From Actinokineospora auranticolor (GTDB lineage: Bacteria; Actinomycetota; Actinomycetes; Mycobacteriales; Pseudonocardiaceae): a DNA stretch of 64,000 nt. Below are positions 43,962 to 53,300 of this stretch, piece by piece. Below the pieces are notes generated by a model, which saw only the letters and a program-made list of their open reading frames with translations, was not told the DNA's origin and made no database searches. Each line of letters begins with the position of its first letter. The first letter of the stretch is position 1. The position numbers and the translations under genes are program-made. Location of the stretch: contig NZ_PTIX01000003.1 in NCBI RefSeq assembly GCF_002934265.1, positions 124,001-188,000 of the forward strand, given 5' to 3'.

Positions 43962-44483
43962 TCACGGTCCGAAGTAGTCACTGGTGTGGTCCTCTCCGCG
44001 GTGGCTCTGGTTGGACTTGGGCAGCTCGGGCCGGTAGTGGCCGGGGTCGTTGTGCTCGTCGAGGAACTTGTCCCGGTCGATGCCCCGCTTGCCCGCGCTC
44101 TCCTGGTGCTTGCGGAACTCGTAGCCCGGCTTGTGGCCCATGTCCCAGCGCTGGTTCTTGCGCATCACCTTGCCGGTCAACGGGTCGCGCACCTTGCCGT
44201 CCTTGGACGCCTTGGCCGCGGCGTCCCAGACCTTGTCGCGCACTCCCTTCCGGTAGCCCGACGGCCGCTCGTACCGCTTGTCGACCTTAGCGGCTCCGGT
44301 GGTCGGGGGCTTGGCACCCTTGCCCGTCGCGGCACGGGCCCGCGTGGACGGCGACGGGGCCTTGTCGATGCGCTTGAGCGCCGTCTTCGCGCGCTTCGAC
44401 GCGACCTGCACGTCGCCCGCGACCCGCTCCAGCTTGCGCATGGCGGCGGGCACCAGCTTCATCGCCCGGGAGATCCGGCCCAC
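43962..44483 (-). CDS. GH-E family nuclease toxin
   Basis: 173 residues. A basic N-terminal half (RISRAMKLVPAAMRKLERVAG ... STRARAATGKG) leads to a C-terminal GH-E toxin domain of the HNH/Endo VII fold: RWDMGHKPGYEFRKHQ, then IDRDKFLDEHNDPGHYRPELPKSNQSHRGED, with the signature G-H and E residues intact. Predicted to cut nucleic acid in rival cells. It has no secretion signal; its GTG start lies four bases after the stop of the WXG-like carrier, so translation is coupled. Most such toxins are one chain with their carrier; here they are split. Confidence 0.85.
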   Translation of the reverse strand: MGRISRAMKLVPAAMRKLERVAGDVQVASKRAKTALKRIDKAPSPSTRARAATGKGAKPPTTGAAKVDKRYERPSGYRKGVRDKVWDAAAKASKDGKVRDPLTGKVMRKNQRWDMGHKPGYEFRKHQESAGKRGIDRDKFLDEHNDPGHYRPELPKSNQSHRGEDHTSDYFGP

Positions 44484-44487
44484 GCCG

Positions 44488-45087
44488 TCACACCCACTCG
44501 GCGATGAGCGCCAGCAGGTCCGCCACCACCGCGACGGTGCCGATGCCGAGGGTGACCCCGGTGGCCGCCAGCCAGATCGGGATCCGCTTGAGGATGATCT
44601 TGACCAGTTCGGCGATGAGCTCCTGCACGATCAGCCGGACCGCGGCGACCACGAGCCCGGCGGCCTCGACCGCGTTCGCCACGCTCTTCGCCGCTGCTCC
44701 CGAGGCCAGCAGCCCGTCGACCTGCTCGGCGGCCTGCGCCCGGTAGGCGTCGCCGGTTTCGCCGGTCCAGCCGGAGGTGTCGGTCTGCACGTAGTTCTTC
44801 AGGTCCACGGCGCTCTCGGTCGCCGCGCGCCCCTGTTCGCGCCAGTGCTCGGCGTAGGCCTGGATCGCGCCGGGGTCGCCCGCGAACTCGTTCAGCGCGT
44901 CCCGCAGCGGTTGCACGTGTTCGAGCACCCACTGCACACCGCTGCTGACCAGCGCGTCCACCGGGTTCGCCAGGTAGCCCAGCGCTTCGATGCCGGTGTT
45001 GAGGTCCAGGTCGGCCCAGTTGCCCGAGGAGATCGTCGACGACAGCTGCTCGATCGTCGCGCTGAGCCCGGTCTCGGTGTCGGTCAT
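44488..45087 (-). CDS. WXG-like carrier protein with C-terminal membrane helices
   Basis: 199 residues. The middle has a WXG100-like helical pair with the W-x-G turn (DTSGWTGETGDAYRAQAAEQVDG). The C-terminal 60 residues hold two hydrophobic segments (VVAAVRLIVQELIAELVKIIL and LAATGVTLGIGTVAVVADLLALI). The ATG overlaps the stop of the EspC-like gene by four bases. It looks like the trafficking half of a split toxin, possibly guiding the GH-E protein through the ESX channel or into the target membrane. Confidence 0.8.
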   Translation of the reverse strand: MTDTETGLSATIEQLSSTISSGNWADLDLNTGIEALGYLANPVDALVSSGVQWVLEHVQPLRDALNEFAGDPGAIQAYAEHWREQGRAATESAVDLKNYVQTDTSGWTGETGDAYRAQAAEQVDGLLASGAAAKSVANAVEAAGLVVAAVRLIVQELIAELVKIILKRIPIWLAATGVTLGIGTVAVVADLLALIAEWV

Positions 45088-45404
45088 CCCAGCACCTCCG
45101 AGATGGCGGCGAGGTTGCCCGTGTTGGCGCTCTCGGTCGCGGTGTAGTCGGTGACGGTGCCGCCCATCATCGCCGAGGTGTGGTCCACCGACTCGGCCCC
45201 GGCCCGCAACAGCTCGGCCGCCTCGGTCACCATCGGTTGCAGCAGCGACGGGATGAACGCCCCCACGATCCCGAACGCGTTGGGCACCGAACCACCGGAA
45301 CCCGCCGCCGCACTGGTCCGGTTGAGCGAATCCGCGACCGCGTTCAGGTGTTCGCGGTGTGCGGCCAACTCATCGGTGACGTACTTGTACCCAGGCTGAG
45401 CCAC
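45084..45404 (-). CDS. EspC-like type VII secretion target
   Basis: 106 residues. GTG 45404 follows GGAGGGACGCC; codons upstream are not protein-like. Helical, Ala/Ser-rich, with GYKYVTDELAAHREHLNAVADSLNRT at the start. First gene of the four-gene partner-carrier-toxin-immunity unit, which it opens divergently from the YbaB-like gene. Confidence 0.72.
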   Translation of the reverse strand: MAQPGYKYVTDELAAHREHLNAVADSLNRTSAAAGSGGSVPNAFGIVGAFIPSLLQPMVTEAAELLRAGAESVDHTSAMMGGTVTDYTATESANTGNLAAISEVLG

Positions 45405-45515
45405 GGCGTCCCTCCTACCGGTAACGGATCGCGCGCGGACAGTGTAGGAAGCGGCTGCGGCATACTGGGGCCGTTCTCGTCGATCCACCCCGATTGGCCC
45501 AGGAAGGACAGCGCC

Positions 45516-46004
45516 GTGCCATCGACCGGACCCGCGGACATGGAGCGCCAGATCGACGAGTGGGCCACCCAGGTCCGCGCGAAAGCCGAGACCTACCAAC
45601 GCCTCAACACCGAGATGGACTCCATCACGGGCACCGGGGAGGCGGCGGGCGGGGACGTCCGGGTCACGGTCAACCGAGCGGGCGTGGTGACAGCGCTGGA
45701 ACTACCCGAACAACTCTCGGGTATGCGCGGCCCGACCCTCTCCGGCGAGATCATGCGCGCCATCCAACGCGCGCAGGCGACCTTGGGGGACAAGGTGGTC
45801 GGCCTGATGAGGGAGCGGGTCCCGGAGGACACCGCCAGCATCGCCACGACCGCCGACGCCTATGCCCGCCAATTCCCGGACGTAGACGGCGAAAGCGACA
45901 CCCCGGCCACCCCCACCCCCAAGCCGCCGACCACAACCGACGACCTGGATTCCTTCGACGCCAACGCCTTCCGAACAGTCTTCGACAACCCCGACCAGTT
46001 CTGA
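45516..46004 (+). CDS. YbaB/EbfC-like protein of the ESX locus
   Basis: 162 residues. GTG 45516 follows AGGAAGGA. The domain (about 10-115: AKAETYQRLNTEMDSITGTGEAAGGDVRVTVNRAGVVTALEL) fits YbaB-like nucleoid proteins. Mycobacterial ESX-1 has a YbaB-like relative in EspL, whose role is in secretion. The tail is Pro/Thr/Asp-rich and ends DANAFRTVFDNPDQF. Role here unknown. Confidence 0.8.
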   Translation: MPSTGPADMERQIDEWATQVRAKAETYQRLNTEMDSITGTGEAAGGDVRVTVNRAGVVTALELPEQLSGMRGPTLSGEIMRAIQRAQATLGDKVVGLMRERVPEDTASIATTADAYARQFPDVDGESDTPATPTPKPPTTTDDLDSFDANAFRTVFDNPDQF

Positions 46005-46284
46005 ACGGCTGTTCGGATCAGCCCTTCGGGGCAGACGAGCGGACAGCAAAGAAGGGCAGACGGAAGGAACAGAAGGGAAGGGACAGGCGAACCGAGCCAC
46101 CGCTGCAACCGCCGCCAGATCCCAGCCCTCACCCACCTCGACGCGACTTGGCTAAGCCGGGCTCATCCCGCAACCGGTGTCCGCGTGCCCGTCTCACTTC
46201 GACGCGACTTGGCCATGCCGGGCCCACCCCGTAACCGCCGCAGAATCCCAGCCCACCACCGAACGCAACGCGCCCCCACCATTC
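46005..46284. repeat. Repeats upstream of palindromic copy C
   Basis: A direct repeat with period 61 is seen at 46138-46175 and 46199-46236 (both begin TCGACGCGACTTGG). ACCGCCGC-ATCCCAGCCC occurs at 46108 and 46234. The last ~50 bases match the flank of copy B. No gene is supported. Confidence 0.55.
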
Positions 46285-46428
46285 GCCTTGATTGGGTGGG
46301 CTTGCTTTGCGTGGGGGGACGAGCCTGCCAAGCTGTCCCGCGGGTGGGGTGGGCTTGCCCCTCCCACCGCTCTTCCCCACCGCAGGCTCGAAGGGGCCCC
46401 GCGCAAAGCAAGTTCGCCCAATCGAGGC
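46285..46428 (+). repeat. Palindromic element, copy C
   Basis: 144 bp with arms GATTGGGTGGGCTTGCTTTG and CAAAGCAAGTTCGCCCAATC and the shared inner part. It lies between the convergent YbaB-like and mycP genes, so it may also serve as a two-way terminator. Confidence 0.8.
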
Positions 46429-46491
46429 CCCACATCTTTTCCGCGAACAGCCGGACAAACCCAACGCGCCCAGCAAAGCCAAACCAAAGCC

Positions 46492-47946
46492 CTACGCGGA
46501 ACCCCGAACTTCCTTCCGCGCCCCAGGCCGATTCCGCCGCACCGTGTGCACCACGAACAGCGTCAACAACAACAACAGCACCCCACCACCAGCACCCACC
46601 AACGCAACCCGCATCGGCGTCCAGTCCTTCTGCTCCGGCGCAGGCATCACCGCCCGCACATCCAACGCCGGATCCGCCGCCACCCCCTGCTCGCTCGGGA
46701 TCAACGTCGTCAACGCCCCAATGGGATTGATCATCCCGTACCCCACCAGGTTGTCCCGCCCCCCAGGCGCGGCCGGGTGCGACGACGACAACTTCACCCG
46801 CTCCATCACCTGCTTCGCCGTCAACTCCGGATACCGCTCCCGGATCAACGCCGCCAGCCCCGCCACATACGGCGCCGCGAAACTCGTCCCCTGGATCGAC
46901 ACCTGCTTGTTCCCCGGCAGCACCTGCATGTTCGCCAGCCCGTCCGTAGCCGGGTCCAGCGAAATGATGTCCGTCCCCGGCGCCGCCACCGTCACCCACG
47001 GCCCCTGCACCGAGAACTCCGCCGGGTCCCCGTTCCGGTTCATCGCCGCCACCGAGATCACGTAGTCCGAGAACCACGGCGGCGTCACGATGTGCGTCGG
47101 TCGATTCGGGTCGATCCCGTTCCGCTGGTCCGGGCAACCGTGCTCACCGGTGTTGCCCGCGGACGCCACCAGCACCACGTTCTTCTGCTCGAACGCGTAC
47201 CGCAGCGCCGCCTGCAGCTGCTTCTCCGCCTCGGTGATCGGCCCGCTGGCCACCGGCCGGCAGTTGTCCACCGACATGTTGATGACCGACGCGCCCTGGT
47301 TCGCCGCCGACACGACCGCCTTGGCCAGCGTTTCCAGGGTGCCCGCGGGCAGGTCCTCGCCCTCGGGCTTGGCCGCGGTCGGCCGGTTGCCCTTGTAGTT
47401 CGCGCTGGACTGGCGGATCGAGAGGATCTGCGCGTCCGGCGCGATGCCCTTGAACCCGATGTCGCTGCCCGCGGGCGGGTTCGCCGCGATGATGCCCGCC
47501 ACCTCGGTGCCGTGCCCGTCGCAGTCCTCGAGGCCGCGCTTGTCCGGGATGACGAAGTCGCCGCCGGGCAGCACCCGGCCGCCGAAGTACGCGTGCTGCT
47601 TGACCCCGGTGTCGATCACCGCGACGACCTGGCCCTTGCCGGTGGCGAAGTGGTGCAGCTCGTCGAAGCGCAGCTGCAGCTGGCCCCACGGCTTGTTCTT
47701 CAGGTCCGTGCCCTGGTTCAGCGACCCGATGCACTCGTTGGCCAGGTTGTACTTGGTGTCCGGGTCGGTCCCGCCGGGCAGGGGGAAGTCCGCGGGCAGC
47801 GGCGGCGGCTTGGCCATGGAGTCCGGCTTGGCGGGCGCGGGGGACGACGGCTGGGAGGACGGTTGCGCGGCCGCGGGTAACGGGAGGGCGACCGCGATGG
47901 CCGCGACGGTGATCGAGGCCGCGAGCCTGCTTGCGGTGCGGCGCAT
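46492..47946 (-). CDS. mycP: Mycosin, type VII secretion serine protease
   Basis: 484 residues. Signal peptide (1-27, AAA), N-terminal extension, subtilase domain with D112 (VIDTGV), H145 (CDGHGTEVAG) and S355 (GTSFAAPYVAG), then Pro-poor linker and one membrane helix (about 446-467, VALVGAGGGVLLLLLTLFVVH) with basic tail. Mycosins stabilise the ESX complex and trim substrates at the outer face. ATG 47946 overlaps the eccD stop by one base. Confidence 0.95.
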   Translation of the reverse strand: MRRTASRLAASITVAAIAVALPLPAAAQPSSQPSSPAPAKPDSMAKPPPLPADFPLPGGTDPDTKYNLANECIGSLNQGTDLKNKPWGQLQLRFDELHHFATGKGQVVAVIDTGVKQHAYFGGRVLPGGDFVIPDKRGLEDCDGHGTEVAGIIAANPPAGSDIGFKGIAPDAQILSIRQSSANYKGNRPTAAKPEGEDLPAGTLETLAKAVVSAANQGASVINMSVDNCRPVASGPITEAEKQLQAALRYAFEQKNVVLVASAGNTGEHGCPDQRNGIDPNRPTHIVTPPWFSDYVISVAAMNRNGDPAEFSVQGPWVTVAAPGTDIISLDPATDGLANMQVLPGNKQVSIQGTSFAAPYVAGLAALIRERYPELTAKQVMERVKLSSSHPAAPGGRDNLVGYGMINPIGALTTLIPSEQGVAADPALDVRAVMPAPEQKDWTPMRVALVGAGGGVLLLLLTLFVVHTVRRNRPGARKEVRGSA

Positions 47947-49337
47947 CAGAACGACACGTGCCGCAGCGTCGCGTACAGGTCCATCACGGCCAGCGCCAGC
48001 GGCAGCACCACCGCGATGCAGATGGCCTCGATGACCTCGACCGTGCGCCGCAGCGGTGGCGAGAACCGCTGCTCCGGGAACACCACGCCGAGCACCAGCG
48101 CGGCGCCGCCGATCAGCACGAGCGCGCCGAACACCCACAGCAGCCGGTCGAAGGTGTCCGCGCCGAACAGCCAGCCGAACAGGATCCCGGCCGCGGCCAG
48201 CATCCCCGTGCCCAGCAACGCGATCGCCTGGCTGCCGTTGGCGTACGTGCGGCCGCGCAGCAGCAGCACCAGCGTCGCCACCACACCGAGCAGCACGCCC
48301 CACAGGCCCGGCGCCGCGGCGGCCACCACGGCGCCGATCGCCGCCGCCGCGCCGCAGCCGATGATCATGCCGGTCATGTACTCGTGCGCCAGGCCCGCGC
48401 GCCGCTCGATCGAGCGGTAGTCCGGGAAGCCGGTGTCCTCCTTGAGGTCCTCGGCGCTGCCCGGCACGTTCGGCAGCGGCAGCCGCGCCAGCTGGATCGT
48501 CAACCGGGGCAGCACCGACAGCGCGCCGAGCGCGAACGCCACCGTGCCCGCCGCGATCCCGGCCGCCGGGTGCGCGACCAGCGTCGCCACCGCGAACGCG
48601 ATCACCCCGAGGGCCGCCGCGGTGCCCGCCGCGACGAACGTGGTGATCCCCGCGCCGATCAGCATGATCGCCGCGGACGCCACGATCAGCACCAGCGCCG
48701 AGGCCAGCAGCAGGCTCGCCCGGCCGGGCAGGCCCGGCACGATCGAGAGCCCGCTGACGAACGCCAGCGGCAGACCGCCCGCCGCCGCGATCAGCACGCC
48801 GGTGGTCTTCGCCTGGTAGCCGCGGGCGAACACCGCGCCCAGCGCGACCGCGACGACCGCGCCCGTGCCGCCGGTGACCGCGGGCCCGAGGTGCCCGCCG
48901 CCGAACAGCGGCCCGGCCATCAGCACCGCGAGGGCGCCCACCAGCAGCGCCAGCGCGCCCGCGATGTGCCCGATGCGGTTCGCCGTCTGCTTCGTCCACG
49001 GGCGGTAGCTGTCCGGGGTCGACTCGGCGATGGCGTCGACCACGTCGTCGAACAGCGGCTGCGGCGGGTTCTCGGCGCGCTTGCGCAGCTGCAGCAGCTC
49101 ACCGTCCACCACGCCGAGCGAACCGAGGGTGCGGCTCGGGTCCAGCGGGCTGTCGCCCAGCTTCGCCAGGCACCACCCGCCGTGCCGCGCGCCGCCGTCC
49201 GGTGTGGCCTCCTCGGCCATCTTCAACAGCATCGGCAGCAGGTCGGCCACCGCCACGTCCACGGGCAACGCCACGTCGATGCGCCGGTTCGGCGCGACCA
49301 CCGTCACCCGGCTGAACACGGTCGTACCGGTCGCCAC
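47946..49337 (-). CDS. eccD: Type VII secretion integral membrane protein EccD
   Basis: 463 residues. A ubiquitin-like N-terminal domain (FSRVTVVAPNRRIDVALPVDVAVADLLPML, about 1-95) is followed by about eleven membrane helices, the EccD pattern. GTG 49337 is preceded by GAGGGGG; codons upstream are not conserved-looking. EccD lines the membrane part of the ESX channel. mycP follows with a one-base overlap. Confidence 0.94.
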   Translation of the reverse strand: MATGTTVFSRVTVVAPNRRIDVALPVDVAVADLLPMLLKMAEEATPDGGARHGGWCLAKLGDSPLDPSRTLGSLGVVDGELLQLRKRAENPPQPLFDDVVDAIAESTPDSYRPWTKQTANRIGHIAGALALLVGALAVLMAGPLFGGGHLGPAVTGGTGAVVAVALGAVFARGYQAKTTGVLIAAAGGLPLAFVSGLSIVPGLPGRASLLLASALVLIVASAAIMLIGAGITTFVAAGTAAALGVIAFAVATLVAHPAAGIAAGTVAFALGALSVLPRLTIQLARLPLPNVPGSAEDLKEDTGFPDYRSIERRAGLAHEYMTGMIIGCGAAAAIGAVVAAAAPGLWGVLLGVVATLVLLLRGRTYANGSQAIALLGTGMLAAAGILFGWLFGADTFDRLLWVFGALVLIGGAALVLGVVFPEQRFSPPLRRTVEVIEAICIAVVLPLALAVMDLYATLRHVSF

Positions 49338-49371
49338 TGCCTGCCCCCTCGACTTCTGTCCCAGGTCTGCG

Positions 49372-49399
49372 CTGTCCACAGGCCCGTGAGTTGTCCACA
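49372..49399 (+). promoter_or_regulatory. Two DnaA-box-like sites
   Basis: CTGTCCACA (49372-49380) and TTGTCCACA (49391-49399), the second equal to the actinobacterial DnaA-box consensus, lie in the divergent eccD/membrane-protein region. A third box is at 57780-57788 on the other strand. Confidence 0.45.
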
Positions 49400-49566
49400 G
49401 GTCTGTTCGTCCCCACCCCACCGGGGCCGGAACCGGTCCTAGTATGGCCGCACCGGTGTCGCCGCTCGCGGCGGTTCGGCCAAGTCGGCGGGCACGGCGG
49501 GGCGCGACCGGGAAATCGATGGCGGATTCCGCGTCGAACCGAGCGAAATCCCACGAGGGGGACGAC

Positions 49567-50292
49567 ATGGCGGGAGCGGAAGCGTCCCGGCGCGACGCGG
49601 CGTTCGTGCCGCGGCTGCTGCCGGTGCCCGCTGTCGTCGCCGCGGCGGCCTTGGCGGTGCTGGTGTTCCTGGCGGCCGGGCACCACCCGGTGGCGCTGTT
49701 CCCCGGTGTCGCCTGCCTGGTCGCGCTGGTGGCCGCGGTGTGGTCCCGGCCGGACGCCCCGGCCTGGCTCGGGCTCGGCGTGGTCGCGCTGTCCGCCGTC
49801 GCCGCGTCGACAGTCCTGCTGTACCTGGCGGGCGGGCACAACACGTCGTCGCTGCTCATCGGGGCCCTGATCGCCGCGCTGACCGCGGGCGCGCTGATCG
49901 TCCGCCGCCCCAAGGGCCCGATCGCCCTCGACGGCTGGCTGGGCGTCGCCGCCACCGCGACGGCGGGTGCCGTGGTCATCGCCGGGCTGGTGCCCGACGC
50001 CAAGACCGGGCCGGTCGTCGACCTGCTGCCCGCCGACCCGCTCCGCCACCTCCAGTTCAGCGGGCTGCTGCTACTCACCGCCACCGGCCTGATGGTGGCC
50101 CGCCGCGCCGCCGGGCCTGCCCGGTTCGCCCTGCACCTGCTGCTCACGGCGGCGACCGCGCTGCTGGTCTACCTGCTCGCCATCACCGGCGCCGGGTCCG
50201 TCGTCGTCACCCTGGGTGTGGCGCACGCGCTGGTCGCGGTCGCCGCGCTGGTGGCCGCGGGCCGAGCCGGATCGTCCGAACGCGCCGGGTAG
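49567..50292 (+). CDS. Multi-span membrane protein beside eccD
   Basis: 241 residues, not recognised. ATG 49567 follows GAGGGGG; upstream in-frame ATGs at 49444 and 49519 lack such a site. About seven to eight hydrophobic segments rich in Ala, Leu and Val, with short loops (PRLLPVPAVVAAAALAVLVFLAAG first). It is divergent from eccD and 74 bases before eccC, so it may be cotranscribed with eccC. Function unknown. Confidence 0.75.
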   Translation: MAGAEASRRDAAFVPRLLPVPAVVAAAALAVLVFLAAGHHPVALFPGVACLVALVAAVWSRPDAPAWLGLGVVALSAVAASTVLLYLAGGHNTSSLLIGALIAALTAGALIVRRPKGPIALDGWLGVAATATAGAVVIAGLVPDAKTGPVVDLLPADPLRHLQFSGLLLLTATGLMVARRAAGPARFALHLLLTAATALLVYLLAITGAGSVVVTLGVAHALVAVAALVAAGRAGSSERAG

Positions 50293-50366
50293 CCGCCGGT
50301 GGTTCGGTAGTTTCTCCCCGAGCCAGCCCCACCATCCGCCAGTCGAGTCGAAGAGGTGTCCACCCG

Positions 50367-53300
50367 GTGAGCACGCTGCAGTTCAAGCGTTCGCCCCGCC
50401 TCGCCGCGCCGCGGCAGCCCGGCGGCGAGGTCCACCTGGAACCGCCGCCCGAGGTGCCCCGCGTCATCCCCGGCAACATCGTGATGAAGCTGCTGCCCGC
50501 GGTGATGATCGTGGCGTCGGTGGGCATGATGGCGTTCATGTTCGTCGTGGGCGGCAGGCAGCCCACGTCCCTGCTCTTCGGCGGCATGTTCCTGATGTCG
50601 ACCGTCGGCATGATGGCGGGCGGCATGGGCGGGCGCGGCGGCGGCCAGAAGAAGGCCGAGATGAACGAGGACCGCAAGGACTACCTGCGCTACCTCGGCC
50701 AGATGCGCGACCGGGCCCGCGAGGCCGCGCTGGAGCAGCGCGCCGCCCTGGAGTGGACCCACCCCGACCCGCAGGCGCTGTGGTCGATCGCCACCAGCAG
50801 GCGCATGTGGGAACGCCGCCAGTCCGACTCCGACTTCTGCCACCTGCGCGTCGGCCGCGGCTCCCAGCGGCTGGCCACCCGCCTGGTACCGCCGCAGACC
50901 GGGCCGGTCGACGAACTCGAACCCATCGCCACCCTGGCGCTGCGCCGCTTCGTGCGCGCCCACTCCATCGTCCCCGACCTGCCCATCCAGGTCGCGATCC
51001 GCGGCTTCGCGGCCGTCGGCGTCAGCGGCGACCGGGCCCTGGCCCGCGGCCTCACCCGCGCGCTGCTGGCCCAGCTGGTCACCTTCCACTCCCACGACGA
51101 CGTGCTGATCGCCGTCGTCACCTCCGGCAAGGCCAAGGCCGAGTGGGAGTGGGCCAAGTGGCTCCCGCACACCCAGCACCCGACCATGGTCGACGGCATC
51201 GGCCAGATGCGGCTGATGGCCTCCTCGCTGGCCCAGGTCGAGCAGTGGCTCGGCGACGAGATCCGCGACCGGCAGCGGTTCACCCGCAACTCCCCGCCCC
51301 AGCCGGACCAGCCGCAGGTCGTCATCATCATCGACGACGGCGAGGTCACCCACGAGGAAGCCGTCCTGCTCTCCGAGGGCAAGGTCGGCGTCACCCTCAT
51401 CGACCTGTCCGAGACCCTCGGCACCCTCACCGCCCGGCGCGGCCTGCGCCTGGTCGTCGAACCCGACCGGCTCGGCGCGCGCAGCGCCAGCGGCGTCGAG
51501 TGGTTCGCCGAGCCGGACACGCTGACCACCGCCGAGGCCGAGGCGCTGGCCCGCAAGCTCTCCCCGTACCGGGTCAACACCTCCGTCGTCGACACCGCCG
51601 ACGAGGAGCCGCTGCTGTCCAACCCGACGCTGCTGGAGCTGCTCGGCATCCCCGGCGACCCGATGACCTTCGACGTGCAGCACGCGTGGCGGCCCCGGCC
51701 GGTGCGCGACCGCTACCGGGTCCCGTTCGGCGTCGGCGAGCACGGGCAGGCCGTCGAGCTGGACATCAAGGAAGCGGCCATGGAGGGCATGGGCCCGCAC
51801 GGCCTGTGCATCGGCGCGACCGGCTCCGGCAAGTCGGAGTTCCTGCGCACCCTGGTGCTGGGCATGCTGGCCACGCACTCGTCGTCCACGCTGAACTTCG
51901 TCCTCGTCGACTTCAAGGGTGGCGCGACGTTCCTCGGCCTCGACGACGCGCCGCACGTCGCCGCCACCATCACCAACCTGCAGGGCGACCTGACCCTGGT
52001 GGACCGCATGCGCGACGCGCTCGCCGGTGAGATGAACCGGCGGCAGGAGGCGCTGAAGAACGGCGGCAACTTCAAGAACGTGTGGGAGTACGAGAAGGCC
52101 CGCGAGAACGGCGCCGACCTCGACCCGCTGCCCGCGCTGTTCATCGTGGTCGACGAGTTCTCCGAGCTGCTCGCCGCGAAACCGGACTTCATCGACCTGT
52201 TCGTCGCGATCGGTCGACTCGGGCGGTCGCTGCAGATGCACATGCTGCTCGCCTCGCAGCGACTCGAAGAGGGCAAGCTGCGCGGCCTCGACTCGCACCT
52301 GTCCTACCGGATCGGTCTGAAGACGTTCTCCGCCGCGGAGTCCCGCGCCGCGATCGGCGTGCCGGACGCGTTCGAGCTGCCGTCGATCCCCGGCTCGGGC
52401 TACCTCAAGTACGACACCAGCACCATGGTGCGGTTCAAGGCGTCCTACGTGTCCGGGCCGTACCGGGCCGCGGGCGGGCAGGTGGCCGGGCCCGCCGCGG
52501 CGGTGACCGGCGACCGGCGCGCGAAGCTGTTCGTGCCCGACTACGTCGAGATCCCCAAGGAACCGGAGAAGCCCGCCGAGGCGCCGAAGCCGGAGGTCAA
52601 GCCCGAGGGCGGCACCGAGGTCAGCGAGCTCGACGTGATCGTCAAGCGGCTGGAGAACCAGGGGCCGGGCGCGCACGAGGTGTGGCTGCCGCCGCTCAAC
52701 GACCCCAGCTCGCTGGACCTGCTGCTGCCGCCGCTGCAGCTCACCGAGGACCGCGGCCTCTCGCCGGTCGGGTTCTTCGCCAACGGCAGGCTCCAGGTGC
52801 CGCTCGGCATCATCGACAAGCCGTTCGAGCAGCGCCGCGACACCCTGTGGGCCGACTTCTCCGGCGCCGCCGGGCACGCCGCCATCGCGGGCGGGCCGCA
52901 GTCGGGCAAGTCGATGATGCTGCGCACGCTGATCATGTCGATGGCGCTGACGCACACCCCGCAGGAGGTGCAGTTCTACTGCGTCGACCTCGGCGGTGGC
53001 ACGCTCGGCTCGCTCGACGGGCTGCCGCACGTCGGCGGCGTGGCCGGTCGCATCGACCCGGACAAGGTCCGGCGCATGATCGCCGAGGTCACCAGCTTGG
53101 TGACCGAGCGGGAGCAGCGCTTCCGCGACCTCGGCGTCGACTCGATGACCGACTTCCGCAACCGCAAGCGCCGCGGCGAGGTCCAGGACGACCCGTTCGG
53201 CGACGTGTTCCTCGTCGTCGACGGCTGGCTCAACTTCCGCCAGGAGTTCGAGGCGCTGGAGATGCAGGTCGTCAACCTGGCCGCGCAGGGCCTCTCGTTC

